Of a stretch of 48,764 nt of DNA, positions 48,373 to 48,764 are shown in pieces. The translations under genes were made by a program, and so were the position numbers. The stretch is from Prevotella sp. GTDB lineage: Bacteria; Bacteroidota; Bacteroidia; Bacteroidales; Bacteroidaceae. The notes beneath the pieces are model-generated. The model was not told the DNA's origin, ran no database searches, and saw only the letters and a program-made list of their open reading frames with translations. The DNA lies in assembly GCA_017412705.1 (NCBI GenBank), contig JAFPWS010000052.1, forward strand, positions 1 to 48,764, written 5' to 3'. Every line of letters starts with the position of its first letter. Position 1 is the first letter of the stretch.

Positions 48373-48597
48373 ATGGAGAAGAAACGTTTTGCGCTCCGCA
48401 AACTGCTGGAGGCAGTGGAGCATGAGTTGTTGCAGAAACCCAATCGCAAGACACTCGACCGGTTGTCCTTGCTGGCGGGTTTCCAGGATTGGGAGTCGTT
48501 TCAGGACGCTCTGCATGGCGAGGGAGGTGAGACCGTCTATGGCGGACACAAAGACCGCCCGAGGGAGGAACATAAAAAAGAGACACCCGAAGCGTGA
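48373..48597 (+). CDS. Small hypothetical protein, 74 aa
   Basis: Starts at the ATG at 48373 (MEKKRFALRKLLEAVEHELL), just downstream of its -7 box. It is charged, with an N-terminal amphipathic helix and a second helix (TLDRLSLLAGFQDWESFQDA), then an unstructured, charged tail. I do not recognise the family; similar short proteins occur in Bacteroidales. No membrane segment or cysteine pair is seen. A strong hairpin terminator follows, overlapping its stop, and rplS lies beyond on the other strand. Confidence 0.65.
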   Translation: MEKKRFALRKLLEAVEHELLQKPNRKTLDRLSLLAGFQDWESFQDALHGEGGETVYGGHKDRPREEHKKETPEA

Positions 48598-48609
48598 GTG
48601 TCTCTTTTT
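48575..48609. terminator. Bidirectional terminator between the 48373 gene and rplS
   Basis: AAAAAGAGACAC and GTGTCTCTTTTT form a 12-bp stem with an 11-nt loop. The A/T-rich ends provide a T-run in both directions. Confidence 0.9.
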
Positions 48610-48631
48610 ATGTCGTGCAGGAACGTACGTC

Positions 48632-48764
48632 TTAGTCTGCCTTGACAGCAGAGCGCTTCTCCTTAATACGGGCAGCCTTACCAGTGAGCTTGCGCAGATA
48701 GTAAAGCTTAGCGCGACGAACCTTACCAACCTTGTTCACCTCGATAGAGTCGATGTTGGGAGAC
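48632..48764 (-). CDS. rplS: 50S ribosomal protein L19, C-terminal part
   Basis: The last 43 codons of a minus-strand gene that runs off the window. The peptide [20 protein letters not shown], then [20 protein letters not shown], is the typical L19 ending, including the [10 protein letters not shown] segment that contacts rRNA at the 30S-50S interface. It ends with TAA at 48632-48634, followed by the shared terminator. The start and N-terminal two thirds lie outside the window. Confidence 0.95.
   Translation of the reverse strand, partial: SPNIDSIEVNKVGKVRRAKLYYLRKLTGKAARIKEKRSAVKAD

Noticed and set aside
1-48764. tRNA, rRNA, riboswitch or prophage genes.
   Set aside because: No cloverleaf-like, rRNA-like or structural phage sequences were seen on reading; the replication-type genes at 345-2736 alone do not make a prophage.

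Overview
The window is a Bacteroidales chromosome segment, most likely Prevotella/Segatella-like. Transcription units start with the Bacteroidota -7 box TAnnTTTG, often with TTTG 18-20 bp upstream. Start codons mostly lack Shine-Dalgarno sequences. Gene content fits: DUF4248, DUF4831, the short AICAR-transformylase-only PurH-like protein, and a GH53 enzyme with a Prevotella-type C-terminal tail. No rRNA, tRNA or CRISPR was seen. Functions are read from motifs and remembered family features; no database search was run.

Layout. (1) 1-2850, minus strand: a plasmid/phage-like replication module beside a glycan locus (RepA/RecA-like ATPase, DUF6371 TOPRIM-like protein, DUF4248, HU-like protein). 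It has a palindrome over its promoter and a divergent HTH-like ORF broken by an in-frame TGA. (2) 3100-4930: a small-gene cassette (one unknown protein and a DUF2442-like/unknown/DUF4160-like trio) bounded by a near-perfect 29-bp direct repeat. (3) 4994-18845: an AT-richer surface-glycan locus (priming sugar-phosphate transferase, GT2/GT8/GT4 enzymes, pyruvyl transferase, LicD, ATP-grasp, HAD, DegT aminotransferase). It is interrupted by a PIG-L/IS66 chimera, an Rpn-like nuclease gene, a truncated acyltransferase and 3'/5' remnants of glycosyltransferase genes. No flippase, polymerase or export gene is present. (4) 18984-36620: GC-richer housekeeping genes: lipoprotein, gdhA-rlpA, DASS transporter, nnr-DUF4831-phosphoesterase, hpt-adk-obg, M23/LysM peptidase, the operon pdxJ-DJ-1-hypothetical-ispD-recG, and divergent nadK. 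(5) 37053-43566: an ABC/GntR/MacB/MacA-like efflux operon resembling the Firmicutes ytr system, with a clear palindromic operator. (6) 43572-48764: GH53 galactanase, an orphan TPR membrane protein with a kinase-like tail, a small basic protein, AICAR transformylase, a small hypothetical gene and the end of rplS.

The most unusual theme is repeats. Degenerate short tandem arrays (8, 21 and 22 bp units) lie in leaders and spacers. Other repeats sit inside genes without breaking the frame: a GC-rich palindrome in the priming transferase and ispD, possibly also in the aminotransferase, and 21-bp repeats in DUF4831 and the Rpn-like protein. The glycan locus also carries recombination seams where the ends of glycosyltransferase genes are duplicated.
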